Below are positions 1 through 12,873 of a stretch of 64,000 bases of DNA, in pieces; within the stretch, counting starts at the first letter, position 1, and each line of letters starts with the position of its first letter. A program made the translations under genes and the position numbers. The notes under the pieces were generated by a model. It was not told the DNA's origin, did no database searches, and was given only the letters and a program-made list of their open reading frames with translations. This DNA is from Pyxicephalus adspersus (taxonomy: Eukaryota > Chordata > Amphibia > Anura > Pyxicephalidae), in assembly GCF_032062135.1 (NCBI RefSeq), contig NC_092864.1:23397834-23461833 (forward strand), in the 5' to 3' direction.

Positions 1-2279
1 ATGTCTTGGGCAGAGAAGGATGTTGTGGGGGGAGCAGGTGTGGGGTTTAGGAGGGAGTCAATTGTAGAGAAGAGGTTGCGTGGGTTGGAGGTGTACCTTC
101 TCTTGGTAGCCTGATACAGAAGGATTATTTAGCAGTTACTGGTAATGTTACAGGCATTATTATGTGATTATTTTGCTGACCACAGCTCAAAAATTGTAAA
201 TCAAAAATGCATGGCAATTGTAATTCGGAAGAAGGAAAATTGTATGGCAAAAAGATTTAGATCCCAGAAATGAGCTTGAAGATATGATTAAAATTTCCCC
301 TTGCAGTAAAGGTACAGTGCAAAAGATCACATGGCACATCCCTTCTAGTAAGAACTTCATGCACATGCTTTCTGTTTGAGAAACACCAGGAATATACTGA
401 GGGAAATAATGGAGGGGTAGATGTGTAGCTATGTAAGCAAGGACAAAACACTCTCATAAGTGCCTGTAGGCACACAACCTTTGACACATAAAATAATACC
501 TTTTCTTGTTTTACTGGTCCTAACTTGGCTTTGCCTGTGACTGTACATATATATAATACCTGTATATGGACTGATAATAGGAAAAATGTATGTCCAAGGA
601 AAAGCTACCTCTTTGTCATCTCTGTGTGTTGGCCTCTGTAGTGTACACATCCAGGTTGGTGGACACCACTATGATGGACTATAACATATCAAATGGTGAG
701 CAAAGTTTTCCAGCAAGGCCGATTCAAGGCAACAGAATACCTCGTGAGTGTGCCACACCGATGCACTAAAAGAGCAGTGGAAATTACATGAATGCAATTT
801 TCGAAAAGAAGTCAGAGCATACATAGAATGTAGAGTAAAGAGTACATTTGTCCAGCTTCATTGGAGGCAAACATATTAAAGTTGCCCTTGTCAATATTCC
901 TATCTAAGGGGTTCATTGTTCCATACCATTGGACACTTTTATTAGATGTGATGAACTGAGAGGGAAGGCTAGTTTCCTGTGTAGAAGCACTCCTGTGTGC
1001 ACATAAAAGACATCTACAGTGGGCATAACATATGTCCATAGGCACCACTGAGAGTTGCAGAAAGCAAGATGCTGCAAAGCAGAGCTCAAAAACAATTACA
1101 TTAAGTGCGCCTGTGGACAAAATGAGCTAGGAAGATTAGCAAGTAAGGAATAGAAAGCAGGTTACTTTAAACAGTGATTGGAAACGTACAAATTGCTTTT
1201 ATTAACACTGTGCGCAGTGAACGTAAAATCTTTTGAACATTAAATGTTATAATATTAATGTAGAGATCTGTCAATAGTACAAAAATAAAAAAATTTCTAA
1301 TCAACCTACTTCACGTGTAAGAAAGGTCTAACTTCCGATGACCTTTCCTGTTTCATATAAGCCCATTGAATTTTTTTGTTTTTTTTAACATTTTAAACCT
1401 TATGTTAGTTCACATACTTTATTTTTATTAAAAATATGATCCAAAACTCTTAGTATATATGTACAGAACTGTATATTTATCAGCTTTGTGACTTTCTGTG
1501 CTCAACACTTTTCATCTGTGCTGGCTCTTCCCAACTTCTCAAGATCCAAAGTTAGAAGGTGTGCACATATTTACATACATACCCAGATACAATATACACA
1601 AAACACTACAGCATATTTATATGTTTACAATTGTCAGGAGTATACAGTTTAGGGTGTTCAGTAAATGATCCTCTTATGGTATGTACACTTTATATAGTTG
1701 AAGTCCCCCAAAGAAGTTTAGTGGAAGCTGTCTCCCCATGTGGACCACCTACAGATCTAGTGTGTGTATGTAGCTGTACATTGGTGGTTAGTGGAGAAAT
1801 GTTCACATAGCACATGTGAAGTATGTCAGAAGGGAGGGGAGTGTTTGTTTTGTGATAAATACACAATTCCCCACTACCACCTTTTTCCATCTCTAAACAC
1901 AATGGGCAGTCTATAAGGGAGGGTATAATTGCTTGGTGGTCGTGCTTTTGTCATAGTTGTATAAGCATTGGAACCCAACCTTTGATGCCTTTTGTTAAGG
2001 GGGTTTGCCTTGTTTACTCAGACATTAACACAGGGGGCACAGAAAATAACCACAATGCAGAGGCACAAACAGTGTAAGGGGCTAAAACATTGACAAGTTA
2101 GAAGACACACATACACTGACCATGCTGTTTATCATTATATGTTTGCATACTGTTTACCAATATAAGGGGGCATGCTAAGCATCAATAAAGGAGGTCACAC
2201 TGCCTACTAACATAATAAAAACTTAAACAGTTTACTGCAAGCTGTGCTGTGTAATTGCATAATCCTGCCTCCCTGTAAT
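1..2279. other. No gene recognised (A/T-rich unique-looking DNA)
   Basis: Open stretches here are about 100 codons or fewer on both strands, carry no recognisable domain and have no splice or promoter context. I see no transposon ends or tandem arrays apart from short homopolymers near 1370-1390. Confidence 0.6.
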
Positions 2280-2575
2280 CTAATTACAGCTATACTATAT
2301 ACACTGTGCTTTATATTAGATATTAGTGCTTTATACTGTGCTTTATATTAGTCCTGACAAGACATTACCTGACTATATATGCTATATTGTACATGACATA
2401 GTTTTGGCCCCTGCATTCTCTACATTACATTCTCCTGATGCCTGATCTCCTGATGTTCTATATGCTGTGTTGTACGTTACACCATCCTAAATGCCATACT
2501 TTATACACTAGTTAGTGTCCTCTTACATTGGTAGTCAGTTGACAATCCTCCCCTTACAATGGTGGTCTGTGAGAT
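2280..2575 (+). repeat. Decayed short tandem repeats, including two units of the 10-kb array family
   Basis: The 15-mer ctgtgctttatatta occurs at 2304-2318 and 2336-2350, and ctcctgatg occurs twice near 2431-2455. From 2523 to 2573 there are two units of a 'cttacattggtagtcagt' type (cattggtagtcagt, then caatggtggtctgt). This is the unit type that builds the long array at 10.0-10.8 kb. The repeat is clearly decayed and its boundaries are approximate. Confidence 0.45.
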
Positions 2576-3216
2576 TGTTTGGGCTGGCTGCAGTACTATT
2601 ATAAACCTAAATATTCAAATCTCCTGAGTAGGCCTAGTTTCAGTTTCAGGTCTGTGACAAATTTGTCTTGATCATTGGTAGTTTGGCCTGAAAGGATTGA
2701 AGCCCAACATTGCTGATGTTCAGAAGAAGTATTTGGCATGGAGCCATATGTTGTTAGCACGGTTTAGCCAATTAGCCCCGATTCACCGTTACCAAAAAAA
2801 ACAAAACAGTGTGGGGTCCTTCCCCTCTAAGTTTGTGTTTGTATTTATCTTTTTAAGTCTTTCTGGAGTATGAAATACTATGTACCCTTGTACTCATTTC
2901 CCAGTGTGGACCAAGGGACCTTGCAGATTCTAAAAAGGCTCCCTGCTCACAGACCCCCACAAGACAGGGGTTACATTGTGGTGATGAGGCACTCTCCCCC
3001 AATGATGGCGTTTGCCGCTGTTGCGTGTTGGGGGAGGTGTCTGTTTTTTGCCAAAAGGAAAGAGGGATTCATATTTTTGCACCCCTTTATTGACAAATTA
3101 GATTTCCAAGGACCTTTTATGGATAAAAGAAGAGACACACATGCTTGCTACCACATTTCTTATTCATACAAGTCCCAGTCCTACTAAAAGGTCAGGTTTC
3201 AATATCAGTGGTAACC

Positions 3217-3218
<2 letters not shown>
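2576..3218. other. No gene recognised
   Basis: One open stretch of 105 codons lies at 2870-3187 (plus), but its product resembles no family I know and no exon signals surround it. I treat it as chance. Confidence 0.55.

Positions 3219-3268
<50 letters not shown>
3219..3268. repeat. (TA)n microsatellite
   Basis: An almost uninterrupted TA dinucleotide run of about 50 bp. Such runs can extrude as cruciforms and are often length-polymorphic. Confidence 0.97.
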
Positions 3269-3271
<3 letters not shown>

Positions 3272-5189
3272 ACTTTAGTGAATCAGGGCAATGGACTTGT
3301 CACAGTCAACTAACCTAATCGGCTGAGCTGTGCTTTATGTAGCCTTGAATTTGCCTCCATCATTGGTGTTGATGGGATTTGTGCCAGTTCTAAATGATTT
3401 GAGCGAATTCTAAATAACAGTTTTTACTTTAAATAAAGTGTAATTATTTTTCTTTCTTAAATAAAAAGACAAATGCAATCTGATTTCAATGAAAAAAAAT
3501 TAAAAAACAGAGTTTAACATACAATTACCACAAACTTTTGTGCTCATAGCTAGCAGAACTTGCACAATGATGGCTATGAAAACAATGAACATCTCAAGTC
3601 TGATTGAACATTTTCCCATTACTCACAGTCTGTGGACACGACTGCATTAAGCTCTGGGTGTAATGTTAAAGGATGTGAGTGGGTGAGTTTTGGTAAGCCT
3701 GTATGAAACTTTCCTGAGGAATAGATTAAACCTAAACCAAGGTTCAACTCAGGACAGGACAGGAAATTCATCTAGTGAGGTTTATTAGATAGATTAACAT
3801 AAAAAAAGAAGAAAAAGAAAAGTCCAGAGTTATATGCTAATATGTTCTTTTTTATAAGGAGGAACTCTAGCCTGAAAAAAAAAGTGCAGTGATTTAACAC
3901 TTTCATGTCCATCACTATAAAAGCAATGTGGTATTACTTGCCATACACCAGTATTTTTTTTTGGTTTCAGTGTAGAAGTGATAACAGCTGCAAATTAACT
4001 ATTTCCTAAGTCTCCCACACACAAATGCCCTACAGAGCCCTTAGTACCATATGTTGGCCCTGTTGTCTCTCATCCTTGGGGGTCATGGACAAATATGAAG
4101 TGGAAGCCCCAAATGCACAGCATTCCATCTCCCTGGACCACCTGCCATTCTGTAAACTGAGGCCCTACAGAAGAATGTTTTCGCCACAGGTAAGTTTTAT
4201 TTACCTAAAACTGACCATTGTATTTCGCTTATTGCCTAATAGGTGGTACACTTTTGCTGAATCCTATTCTCCAAATCTATCAATCTATCCTTGTTACTCC
4301 AAAGTTTTCCCAGTTTGGTTCAAAGACAATTTGGTCAAAGTTAGGCTAAAATTACATCAAACCCAATATATATTTTGGTCATTGAAGTGTTCAGCAAATA
4401 TGCATTCTTGGTCATAGGTTGTCTGGGAAGGAACCAGGTACAGCCAATCACCAGATAATGGAATACTGCCCTCTGTTTACCTAGTCAATATTTTACTTGC
4501 CTTCTAAGTGATTGGCAAGGTTAATATTTTCTGGGTGGTAAAGGTATCATAAGCATTCATATTGGCTAAGTGCTATCAACAGCAAAAATACCGGAAAGTA
4601 GGTCCTTTGTAACTCAAGCTAGGAAGAAACTGAAGACAGAACTTGGGAAGAGCCCACCCAGGTAGTCAATTAGAAATGACCCTAACAATCAGCAGAGGAT
4701 TTGCAGCTGGGTGGCTCCTGAAGACCGGGCTGGGGACCTGGCCTAGTAGGCACCTAGATAAAACCAAGCTACCAAGCTTCCTCACTAGGATAGACTGCTG
4801 GGAAGCAGCATGGATGCTGTAGGGACATTTGTCCTTCTATAACTTATACCACGTATGTCCATTGAAAATAAAAGGATGTTGATTACTTAAAAATAAGTAA
4901 TTTGTGAAAAAAATCAGTGGCAGCTTTTCAATTGCTAGGGGAAGGTTTTGCCTTTGCTGCTCTGGTCCCTTGGATTTTGTAAATCGCAAACCCCCGGAAC
5001 CCTAACCCAAATTCAACAGCCACTTAACTGCCAGGCATTGTGGTGAACTCGTGCAAAGTGTAACCTAAGGTGCCTGTTCTTGACAAGAGAAGCTCCCAGT
5101 GTGGTCTCTGCTGTTTCCAGGCTGGACGTGTGAATACATCTTGCATTCCTCATTGTAACAAGTATTTTTTTTTAGTTACTGTTGCCTTT
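3269..5189. other. No gene recognised
   Basis: The longest open stretch is 130 codons (4025-4417, plus), without domain, signal peptide or repeat pattern. Short A-runs occur near 3490 and 3800. I recognise no mobile-element ends. Confidence 0.55.
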
Positions 5190-5425
5190 CTGTCAGCTCG
5201 AACCAATCTGACCATTCTCCTTTGATCCCTGGCATCAACAATGCCCAGATAACTGCCACTCAATCGGTTTTTTCCATTTTTCTGACCATTCTCTGTTAAC
5301 TCTAGAGATGGTTGAGCATGAAAATCTCAGAAAATTCTGGAATACTCAGACCAGCTGCCTAGAACCAACAACTATGCCACTAAACCATCTTTCTTCCCCA
5401 GTCTGATGGCCTGTCTGAACATCAG
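5190..5425. mobile_element. Old DNA-transposon remnant (widespread fish/amphibian family)
   Basis: The block holds, in order, 'tctgaccattctcctttga', 'ctggcatcaacaa', 'gaccattctctgttaact', 'agagatggttg', 'aatactcagaccagc' and 'accaacaactatgccac'. I recognise this order as the interior of a DNA-transposon family dispersed in fish and frog genomes, whose termini read like 'ccactttattaggtacac'. Both termini are missing here and many bases are substituted, so this is an old fragment. Superfamily not assigned. Confidence 0.7.
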
Positions 5426-6344
5426 CATATTTACAGTGAGAGAGTTGTACTTTAAGTTTTGAAAGGTAAACATCCTAGTTTCTTTATATTTTGTTTACAT
5501 TGGGTTTACACGTCATGTATCTTCAGAGAGGAAACAGATATTTTTATCTATTCCTCTGCTTCCTTTTCAGCGTGGTATTGACATTCTTTTGGTCAGTGTG
5601 ACTGGACGGTCATAAAGTGCAGAGGGTTTAAAGCATCAGTGTTGTATAAACCAGTATTACACGGATGAGGGCTTCTGCCATGCCAAACCTCCTCTTTAGC
5701 AATGCACATTTCTACATAAACTTGACTCATACATTTTTCATGATAATTATTACCATGCTATGCAAACACAAGTCTACAGCTTTTCCTATCTCTAGCCCTT
5801 TCTTCATACTCCTGCTAGCACTGATGATGATGTGTTCCTGTTCTGTTTACCACTTTATTGTATGTTCTGCTCTGTGATTGCAGAATCTGGTGGGTATGCA
5901 GCACGGCACATAATTTAATTTGATTATATGTAGCATTTCCGCAGAGTCAGCAGGGTTTAATTTTAAAGCTGACATTCAGACAAGTGACTAAATATACATT
6001 TAAAATACATATATGTAAAGTGTGTTACCTTTTAAGGGATTTGTAATTCTGGGCATCCGGTCTTGTGATCAAGGCATCCCCGCCAGAAAGACATGATGAT
6101 GACCTAACAATTCTTCATTGTATTTAGGCAATACAGTTTGGTGAGAAACTCAATCTCAGACAGCTGATTGGACAATACAAATTACTGTGCGAAATTATGT
6201 GAAGGTGGAGTTTGTTCGTCTATTTTTGTACTGATAATTTGATGTTATATATTTTTGTAGTAATTTATTTTATTACTGATAGCACATTTAGATCTTTGCA
6301 TTATGGTAATGGGCTTACTACTGCATAAATAACATTGTTTCTAT
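5426..6344. other. No gene recognised
   Basis: A 70-codon hydrophobic open stretch at 5665-5877 is the only ORF of note and has no family resemblance. Otherwise A/T-rich unique DNA. Confidence 0.55.
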
Positions 6345-6349
6345 CAGCT

Positions 6350-6411
6350 TGTATTTATATAGTGCCAATATAATACACTGTGCCTTACAAAGTCCATAGT
6401 CATATCATTAA
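6350..6411 (-). mobile_element. Retroposon 3' tail fragment (L2-type tail of V-SINE/LINE)
   Basis: The segment 'tatttatatagtgccaat' followed by 'cttacaaagtccatagtcat' matches the reverse complement of the L2-type tail shared by vertebrate V-SINEs and their partner LINEs ('gcgctatataaata' module). It is directly interrupted by the MITE at 6414-6609. Confidence 0.6.
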
Positions 6412-6611
6412 TAGGGATGAGCAAGCAAAATTTTAAAATTTGTTCTCGTGGCGAATCAGGCCGTTTTCGCTTACCGAACATGTAAGCGAGAACGGCCTGT
6501 GTAAATTTGGCCGTCGAGATTGAATTTTTTGGGACCTGCAAAAGCAAACAGTGAAGCTCAGCTGACACCACATCACCACGAGATCAAATTTTAAAATCTC
6601 GCTCATCCCTA
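6412..6611. mobile_element. Complete MITE with TA target-site duplication
   Basis: The termini are inverted repeats beginning gggatgagc (6414) and ending gctcatccc (6609), with the match continuing imperfectly through the ttttaaaattt blocks inside. TA flanks both sides (6412-6413 and 6610-6611). The centre holds a second inverted repeat around 'cgcttaccgaacatgtaagcg'-type sequence. It is about 196 bp and non-coding. TA duplication fits the Tc1/mariner mode of insertion. A diverged relative lies at 14695-14800. Confidence 0.85.
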
Positions 6612-6742
6612 GTCACTAGCTTTCGGAGGGTTTTTAGGTTGTGTTAGAAAGAGAACACTCCCAACAACTTCTAAGATACCATTTCTCTTGACACCATTCG
6701 GACTGCAAATGAAGGAGGCATTTGGTGTTTGAAAATTTTGAA

Positions 6743-6756
6743 ACTTTATCTATCTA

Positions 6757-6787
<31 letters not shown>
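6743..6787. repeat. (TATC)n microsatellite
   Basis: About ten tatc units with one 'tata' interruption. Confidence 0.95.
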
Positions 6788-7679
6788 TTGTAATAAGGTA
6801 ATTGCCAAAATTGGAATTGGCCTTAAAAATAGATTGTACTTGGGCAGTAACCTAATTGTTGTACATTTCAACATATGGCCGTTTCATTTATATTCCCATA
6901 CATAATAACATACATAATCCCATTGACATAATGGTATATGACATTAAATATTACATATGTCAAACACAAGCATTGATTCCTTCTTCCACTCCATTTATAC
7001 ATGTATACATGAATGGGTGATTCATGCATTTGGATCCTAATTGCATCACTATTCCAATGAAGATCAACCTTGTCTCTGTTACCCTGATTTCTCTAGTCCT
7101 TTCTGCAATGTGTTTCAAAATGCCCTGCAGCCATATGTCATTCCTCTGCCTAAAACTTACATTCTTAAAATTTAAACACTGATCCATGATAATGCCAAGA
7201 ATAGCAGAAATATTCTGTATGACAGGTAAAAAGTAATTTAAAGTAATTCAAACCCGGTCTATGTGGTGGTATAATGCAGTGTCTAAATCTTGTCTACCCT
7301 AGCCTGTGTCTCTTTTTAAAGTATTCAAAATGCAAAGAACTGTGTATATGGATGGATGTACTTGGATATACAGAGATAGAATGGCACACAAAAAAATAAC
7401 TCACCAAAAGATGTTGTTGACCACAGAGAGGATGTAGGATAAAAGAAGCGTGGTAAGATATGGGGACAAAGTTCCTACTACGGTAGTTGTTGGTTGGTTT
7501 GCTGACTGATTTTTTTTTAAAAAATTTCTCATTTGAACATTCTGCTTTTTTGCTTTTTTTTTTACCAGTCAACTTCCCTACTTAATACTCTCAGTAACTT
7601 TGTGACAATCCCATTTCCAGATCTTCATAGTTTTACAGTTACAGTTTGTCATTTTCTTTAGGCTTCCAATTCACTCACC
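6788..7679. other. No gene recognised
   Basis: Open stretches reach at most 92 codons on the minus strand. Their products are lysine-rich or low in complexity and resemble nothing known to me. Short T-runs occur near 7510-7562. Confidence 0.55.
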
Positions 7680-7845
7680 ATTATTATTATTATTATTATT
7701 ATTATTAATAATAAACAGGATTTATATAGCGCCAACATATTAGGCAGCGCTGTACATTAAATAGGGATTGCAAATGACAGATTAATACAGACAGTGATAC
7801 AGGAGGAGAGAACCCTGCCCCGAAGAGCTTACAATCTAGTAGATG
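7680..7845 (-). mobile_element. Retroposon 3' end with ATT tail (L2-type tail)
   Basis: An ATT/ATA microsatellite (7680-7713) is joined to 'tttatatagcgccaacat', 'ggcagcgctgtacatt' and 'gaagagcttacaatctag'. Read on the minus strand this is the standard 3' tail of frog L2/V-SINE-type retroposons, ending in a short-repeat tail. No head or coding part is present, so this is a 5'-truncated copy. Confidence 0.75.
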
Positions 7846-8920
7846 TTATACTTCTTTCTGGCCTGGTCAATCAAGATGGCCTGATCCTAAACTTAAAAAG
7901 AAGTGAATGAGGAGAGGTGAGCTTAGCTAAATAATGGCGAACAGGCAGGTAAGTTTGTTTCATATCAGAACAAATATTAAAAAAACAAGGAAAATGTTTT
8001 GGCTTGAGCTTTATTTTATTCCATGACCATAATCCTTAATCTTACCCTTAACCTAAGTCCTAAAACCCCACATTTACTATGCCAAAGTTTATTAATCCCA
8101 CACCAAACATTAACTGGCACCAGAAGGGTATAAATGTATTTTTATAATATCGTATATATATTTACATTTATTTTTATTTATATATATATATATATATTAA
8201 AAATAGTAAATAGTGTGTTCGCAAAAAAATGCTAATAGTCCACTGATAAAGTGTTATTGTTCTACAATTGTATTCATCCAATTATTCTGCCAATACCAAT
8301 GATTCACTATGGCAGATAAAGGATGAAAAGATATACATTGCAGACTAAGTTATACAAGCTGCCTATTTTGTATGGGGAAAAAAGAGAACATTGAGGGATA
8401 GAAATAGGGAAATCCCTTAATAGGGATCTGCGAAATTCAATATTGTGTATGTTTTTCCTGTCCCTAGTTTTTCCTGTCCCTAGTTTATGTAGATTTTCCC
8501 ATAAAAGTTTACTTATGAGTCCCCCCCCCTTCTGTAGTCATGGATATAACTATATAAGGACATATTCCAATTATACCATAAAATAATGAATTTCCTTTTT
8601 GTGGCACTTCTCACAATCCTGTTAGGAAGAATTAGGTAATTCACTTTTGACAACTGTGATTTTATTCATGTTCAAAATTAGACTTTTATATTCATCCCTA
8701 ACAGTGAAGACATTCAATTATTTTAATTACCAAATCCTCTGTTAATGAAGTCACATTATTAAAAAAAAGTGAACCTGACATGTAACATTAAATTTGGCTA
8801 GTAAATAGAGCTAATCCTTGCATGTAAAAGAATGTGTTGCTCTAATTGCTGCTACGATTTTACTTTTCTTAATTGTATACTTGGCACATTCCTATGATAT
8901 TCTATACATTGATTCTAATA
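7846..8920. other. No gene; A/T microsatellite and a short tandem duplication
   Basis: A TA-rich run lies at 8150-8200. The word tttttcctgtccctag is repeated head to tail at about 8453-8484. A C-run sits near 8521. No coding signal is seen. Confidence 0.6.
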
Positions 8921-9145
8921 TACAGGGGCTTCAGAAAAGTATTCAGTCCCCTAACTTTTTTCAATTTTGTTATGTTACAGCCTGATGCTACAATTGTTTC
9001 ATATCTTTCTTTTCTCATTATTTTTTACTGAGGACCACGAAATGACAAAGTGAAAATGGAATTTTAGACAATTTTGTAATTTAAAAGAAATCATTGGGGA
9101 CAATTTTTTATTTTAAATCTGGCTGAAACAGAATTTCTCAATATT
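8921..9145 (+). mobile_element. Tc1-like DNA transposon end (truncated)
   Basis: It starts with tacaggggcttcagaaaagt and continues 'attcagtcccctaac', 'attttgttatgttacagcct'. This is the terminal pattern of Tc1-like elements in fishes and frogs (TA target, then cag-g-gcttcagaaagtattca). Only one end is seen, with no transposase ORF and no matching opposite end nearby. Confidence 0.75.
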
Positions 9146-9218
9146 TGAATATTTGCCCCCCCCCTACAAACATTCAAGGCTTAGGAAACTTCTTCTAATA
9201 CATTTTATATCTACAGTT

Positions 9219-9897
9219 CACCGTGTTAGGAGGGGCCCTCTGGACTGGCAGCCTATTCCCTCCGGCGGTTGCGCTCACGGTAGCACTGGGGTTTCAGAAT
9301 CAGTGCCCTGTGGGTTGCAGCATCCCTGTAGCTGGGATCTTTCCCTCGGCATCTTCTGCACTGAGGCCGCACAGCTGAAAGGAACTGGAGTTGTGTGAAG
9401 CTGAATAGCAAAGTAGTTCCTGTTAATCCCAGGCTGTGATTGGCTGCTGGGGCTGCTCCCTGTCAGATGTGCCTGTTATAGCGTCTGCTGGCTTACCTGT
9501 GTTGGATTGATTTTTAAGTATTCTCTGTTACTGACCTTGCCTGTTCCTGACTATTGATTGAACTCTGCCTGGACCAACCTCTGCTTTGTGACCCCGACTC
9601 TGTTTGTGCCTTTCTCTTCGTACTTCGCTGGATGGTCTGATTTCCTGTGTTTTTGACCCCTGCTTTTTTATGGATTTCCTGACATTCTGAACTCTGCATT
9701 TGTGGGCTCTGTACTCTGCATTTGTGGGCACAGGGGTTGGCTGCCGGCCTATCTCCAGACACCATATCCTTCGGATCAAGTCCTGGGGGCAACCGAGTGC
9801 TGGGAGACGTGGGGGCTTGCTATAGGCGAAGACTGCGGCATAGATTGGGGGATTGGTGTTTGGAGAATACTGGTATTGACCCGGGCCTTATACACCG
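9219..9897 (+). mobile_element. Solo LTR, copy 1, with 5-bp target duplication CACCG
   Basis: The LTR runs from tgttagg (9224) to ccttata (9892) and is bracketed by direct repeats CACCG at 9219-9223 and 9893-9897. It shares most of its length with the copy at 57673-58394: 'cctattccctccggc', 'ctgcactgag', 'agtcctgggggcaac', 'gtgctgggagacg', 'attgggggatt' and 'gagaatactgg'. The end would read ccttaca (complementary to the tgttagg start) but for one C-to-T change. No internal retroelement genes or second LTR flank it, which is the usual result of LTR-LTR recombination. The 5-bp duplication fits Ty3/gypsy-like or retrovirus-like integration; family not assigned. Short ORFs inside it are not genes. 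Confidence 0.85.
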
Positions 9898-10019
9898 TAC
9901 ATTAGTGTGAACAGTAAATTGATATAAGAGAAAATAATAGAAGTATGATATAATTGTGATATAATTAGCCTTTTCAACACCCATAGCTGTTTTTGTTTTA
10001 CTATGACAAAACTAGTTTC

Positions 10020-10795
10020 AGTAATAAAATTTGCAGTGTTCCCTTACAATAGTGTACAGTTAGAGAAGGACCCCCTACAATATTGATCAATGGGTGAAAG
10101 TCCCACTTACACTGGGAGTCCATGGGATAAAGACCCTCCTATGTTGGTAATAATTAGGGAATCAGCCACATTGGTGGCCAGAGGGAGATGATCCATATTA
10201 TATTGGGGGGTCACTGAGAAAAGTGCTCATTTAGTTTGGTGGTCAGTGGGAAAATGGACCCTTTACTTGATTGTCAGTAGAAGATAGACATCTTTCAATT
10301 GTGGTCAGTGGGAGAAGGACCTACCTACATTTCTGGTCAGTGGGAGTACCTCTTTGCATTGGAGATTAGTGGGAGAAGAAGTAACATATATTGAGAGAAG
10401 GATCCCTTATAATTGCAGTCATTAAGCTAAGGGTCCCCTTACATGACCAGAGGGAGAGAAGTTTTCTTGCATTGGTGTTTAGTGGTTCTTTGGAGGTAAG
10501 TGGGGAAGAGCCTGCTTACATTGGTGGTCTATAAAAGGACATCTTAAACCTGTTGTCATTAGAAAACCCCACTTACTTTGGAGGTCATTATGAGATCCCA
10601 CACCCTATTACACTGGTATTCAGTAAAAGAATGATCCTCTTACATTAGAGATCGGTGACAGGAGGGCCTCATTACATTGGTGGTCAGGGAGTAAAGGACC
10701 CCTACATGTGGTGGTCAGTGGTAGAATAACAATTTACATTTGTGGTCAGTAGGAAAAGAGACTCTTTGGATTAATAGTCAGTAGAAGAGTCACCT
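10020..10795 (+). repeat. Decayed tandem array, unit roughly 40-45 bp ('cattggtggtcagtgggagaa')
   Basis: The phrase 'ttggtggtcagtgggaga' recurs about every 40-45 bp with heavy substitution and variable spacing, usually followed by 'aaggacccctta'. About seventeen units can be followed. It continues the family seen at 2523-2573. There are no direct coding signals. The strong divergence between units points to an old array that no longer homogenises. Confidence 0.8.
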
Positions 10796-12873
10796 CACAT
10801 TGTTAAAACATAACTGTTTTTCGGGCTTCAATAAAACGTCAAGACCAAATCACATAATGTGTAAAGAGTCCTAGCACTTTAATGAATACAGTACTTTTTC
10901 AATTTAAAAAGTGAACAGCAAACACAGAGGAGATTTCAGCAGAATATCTCACAGGATAGCATTTGAACAGTGTAATTTACAGATTATCTTGCCTCTCTAA
11001 ATGGACTGCTGTTTAAAGTTGAATTTTAGTTTTAGGTAAATGATTATAAATACGTAAATACGTAATTTTGACCTAAAAAATGGGGAGCATTGATGTCGTG
11101 GTTGGTACTGGGGATTGGGGGCAGTTAGGAGTATATCAATTATTACGTTAAAATTTAATTTCCAAGTTAAGTTCTGCATGCAGATTTCCATCACTGGGTT
11201 CACCAATGTATTGGTGTGTCTAGCCTTTCTATATTTTTACCCCAGAGGAATAAATTTTAGGCTTGAGGGAACCCATGATAAAATAAATACCTTGACGCTC
11301 AATGGAAGGAATGCCCCCCAATACAGTAACAACATACTGTAAACAAAATATTGCCTTTGTGTTATTCAAAATGCCACCTATCTGAAAAACCACTGGTGCC
11401 ATCCTACTGGTTTTGCCAAAAGTCATTGAACCTGGAATTATCCAGAAACCATCAGATGGGTGGTCCGCCATTTACAGCTCAAGGAACCCTTAACAACCAT
11501 TGGTGGAACCCTAAAGTTCATTGCTACCCTGGTAAGGATGGCTGGTTTTGTCTACGTATGGATCAACATGTAAAATTTAGCCTGGGATAAGAATCTACTT
11601 GTAACACTGAAAAACATACAAGATCCAGTGGGATTTTTCACATGGTTCCTAGATCTAAAGTTGCACTTCACATTATGGAATGATAACATCAGAACTTTTG
11701 TTTGTAAAATGGCAGGCCACACTATTATTTGCTTCTCTTCTTAAAGGGCTATTCCTAGCAGTGCAATATATGATACAAAAAGAATTCCCTTACATTAACA
11801 CATGGTATGATGTACATAATTAGAGAGAAAAACCCTGTTTCCAAAATTACTACAGGATTAAAGGATTGTATGATAGTGCTGTAGTTAACAGTTACTAAAG
11901 CAATTTACCGACTTTTTTTTTTTTTTTAAAACACTGGTTCTTAAAAGATCACAATCTTATCTACAGATGTTTCCTGACAGCTCCAATTACACGTAATATA
12001 CAGAACATGCACAATTTTAAAAATCTTAACAGATTAACTCTCATTCACTAGATTATTACACTGGGGACAACTTTTTACAAATCAACAAAACCATCATACT
12101 ACATTTCTGTTACATAGCAACAAACACTTGAAATTTATTTCAAATCAGGTCTTTCAGATGTAATGCTCCATGACTCATGTGGTTTAAATTGCCAGCTTTC
12201 CTGCAACATAAAGCAATGGCTTATTTAGGGTGAATATTATCATGAAAACACACCTTTATGCTGTGTTGAAACTCTTGCATTGCTGATCCCCAGCTGCTGT
12301 GGTTTAATATTAATTTTTGTATGCTTCAGGAAGGGATTTACGTTCCCTGATAAGCCTATAGGAATGCGAAACCCACTAAAGCAGGTCAAATGCAGCTCAA
12401 GAATTGGTCAGTCGCAGATCAAATGCACTCTAAATGCTTAGATACTTAAATATAAGTATCTCAAACTGATGATATTCCAACAATCCCAAAAACCCTTCAA
12501 CACAGGGCCAAGGAGACAGAAATGACTGTTAAAATGCACATATTTTAATTTCCATTGCCATCCTGTTGAATGGAATCTTCATTCTTTTCCAGGGACACTT
12601 CATTCTCCTCTCCAGTGATGTAGTGGCCCATAGGGGGAAATCACTGTGGGTTTAGATTGTGAGTGTTACACACGTTGCCTGAAAGGACTATAGACAATTT
12701 ATTTAAAAATAATGAAATAATTATACTAAGCTCTACAGGTATAGGTAGTAACTGTATATAGGTATCACTATATAGAAATTTTCTCTAAAGTGGTCTTCTT
12801 AGGAAGTAACCAACCAATTTTTTGTAATATAGCAACTGTATCTGACAGTTGCACTTTTATTAAAGCAATACTT
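10796..12873. other. No gene; one short hAT-like repeat fragment
   Basis: Around 11467-11530 the words 'gctcaaggaacccttaacaa' and 'ggtggaaccctaa' resemble the hAT-like repeat seen at 21729-22290 ('gaggttgctaggggttc' on the other strand). Open stretches of up to 80 codons on both strands overlap it and are not supported. The rest is A/T-rich. Confidence 0.5.

Noticed and set aside
9514..9910. Overlapping open frames on both strands at 9.5-9.9 kb
   Set aside because: They lie wholly inside solo LTR copy 1 and are not kept in copy 2.
10020..10795. Possible CRISPR-like array
   Set aside because: Units are decayed and contiguous, without constant repeats and unique spacers, in an animal genome context.
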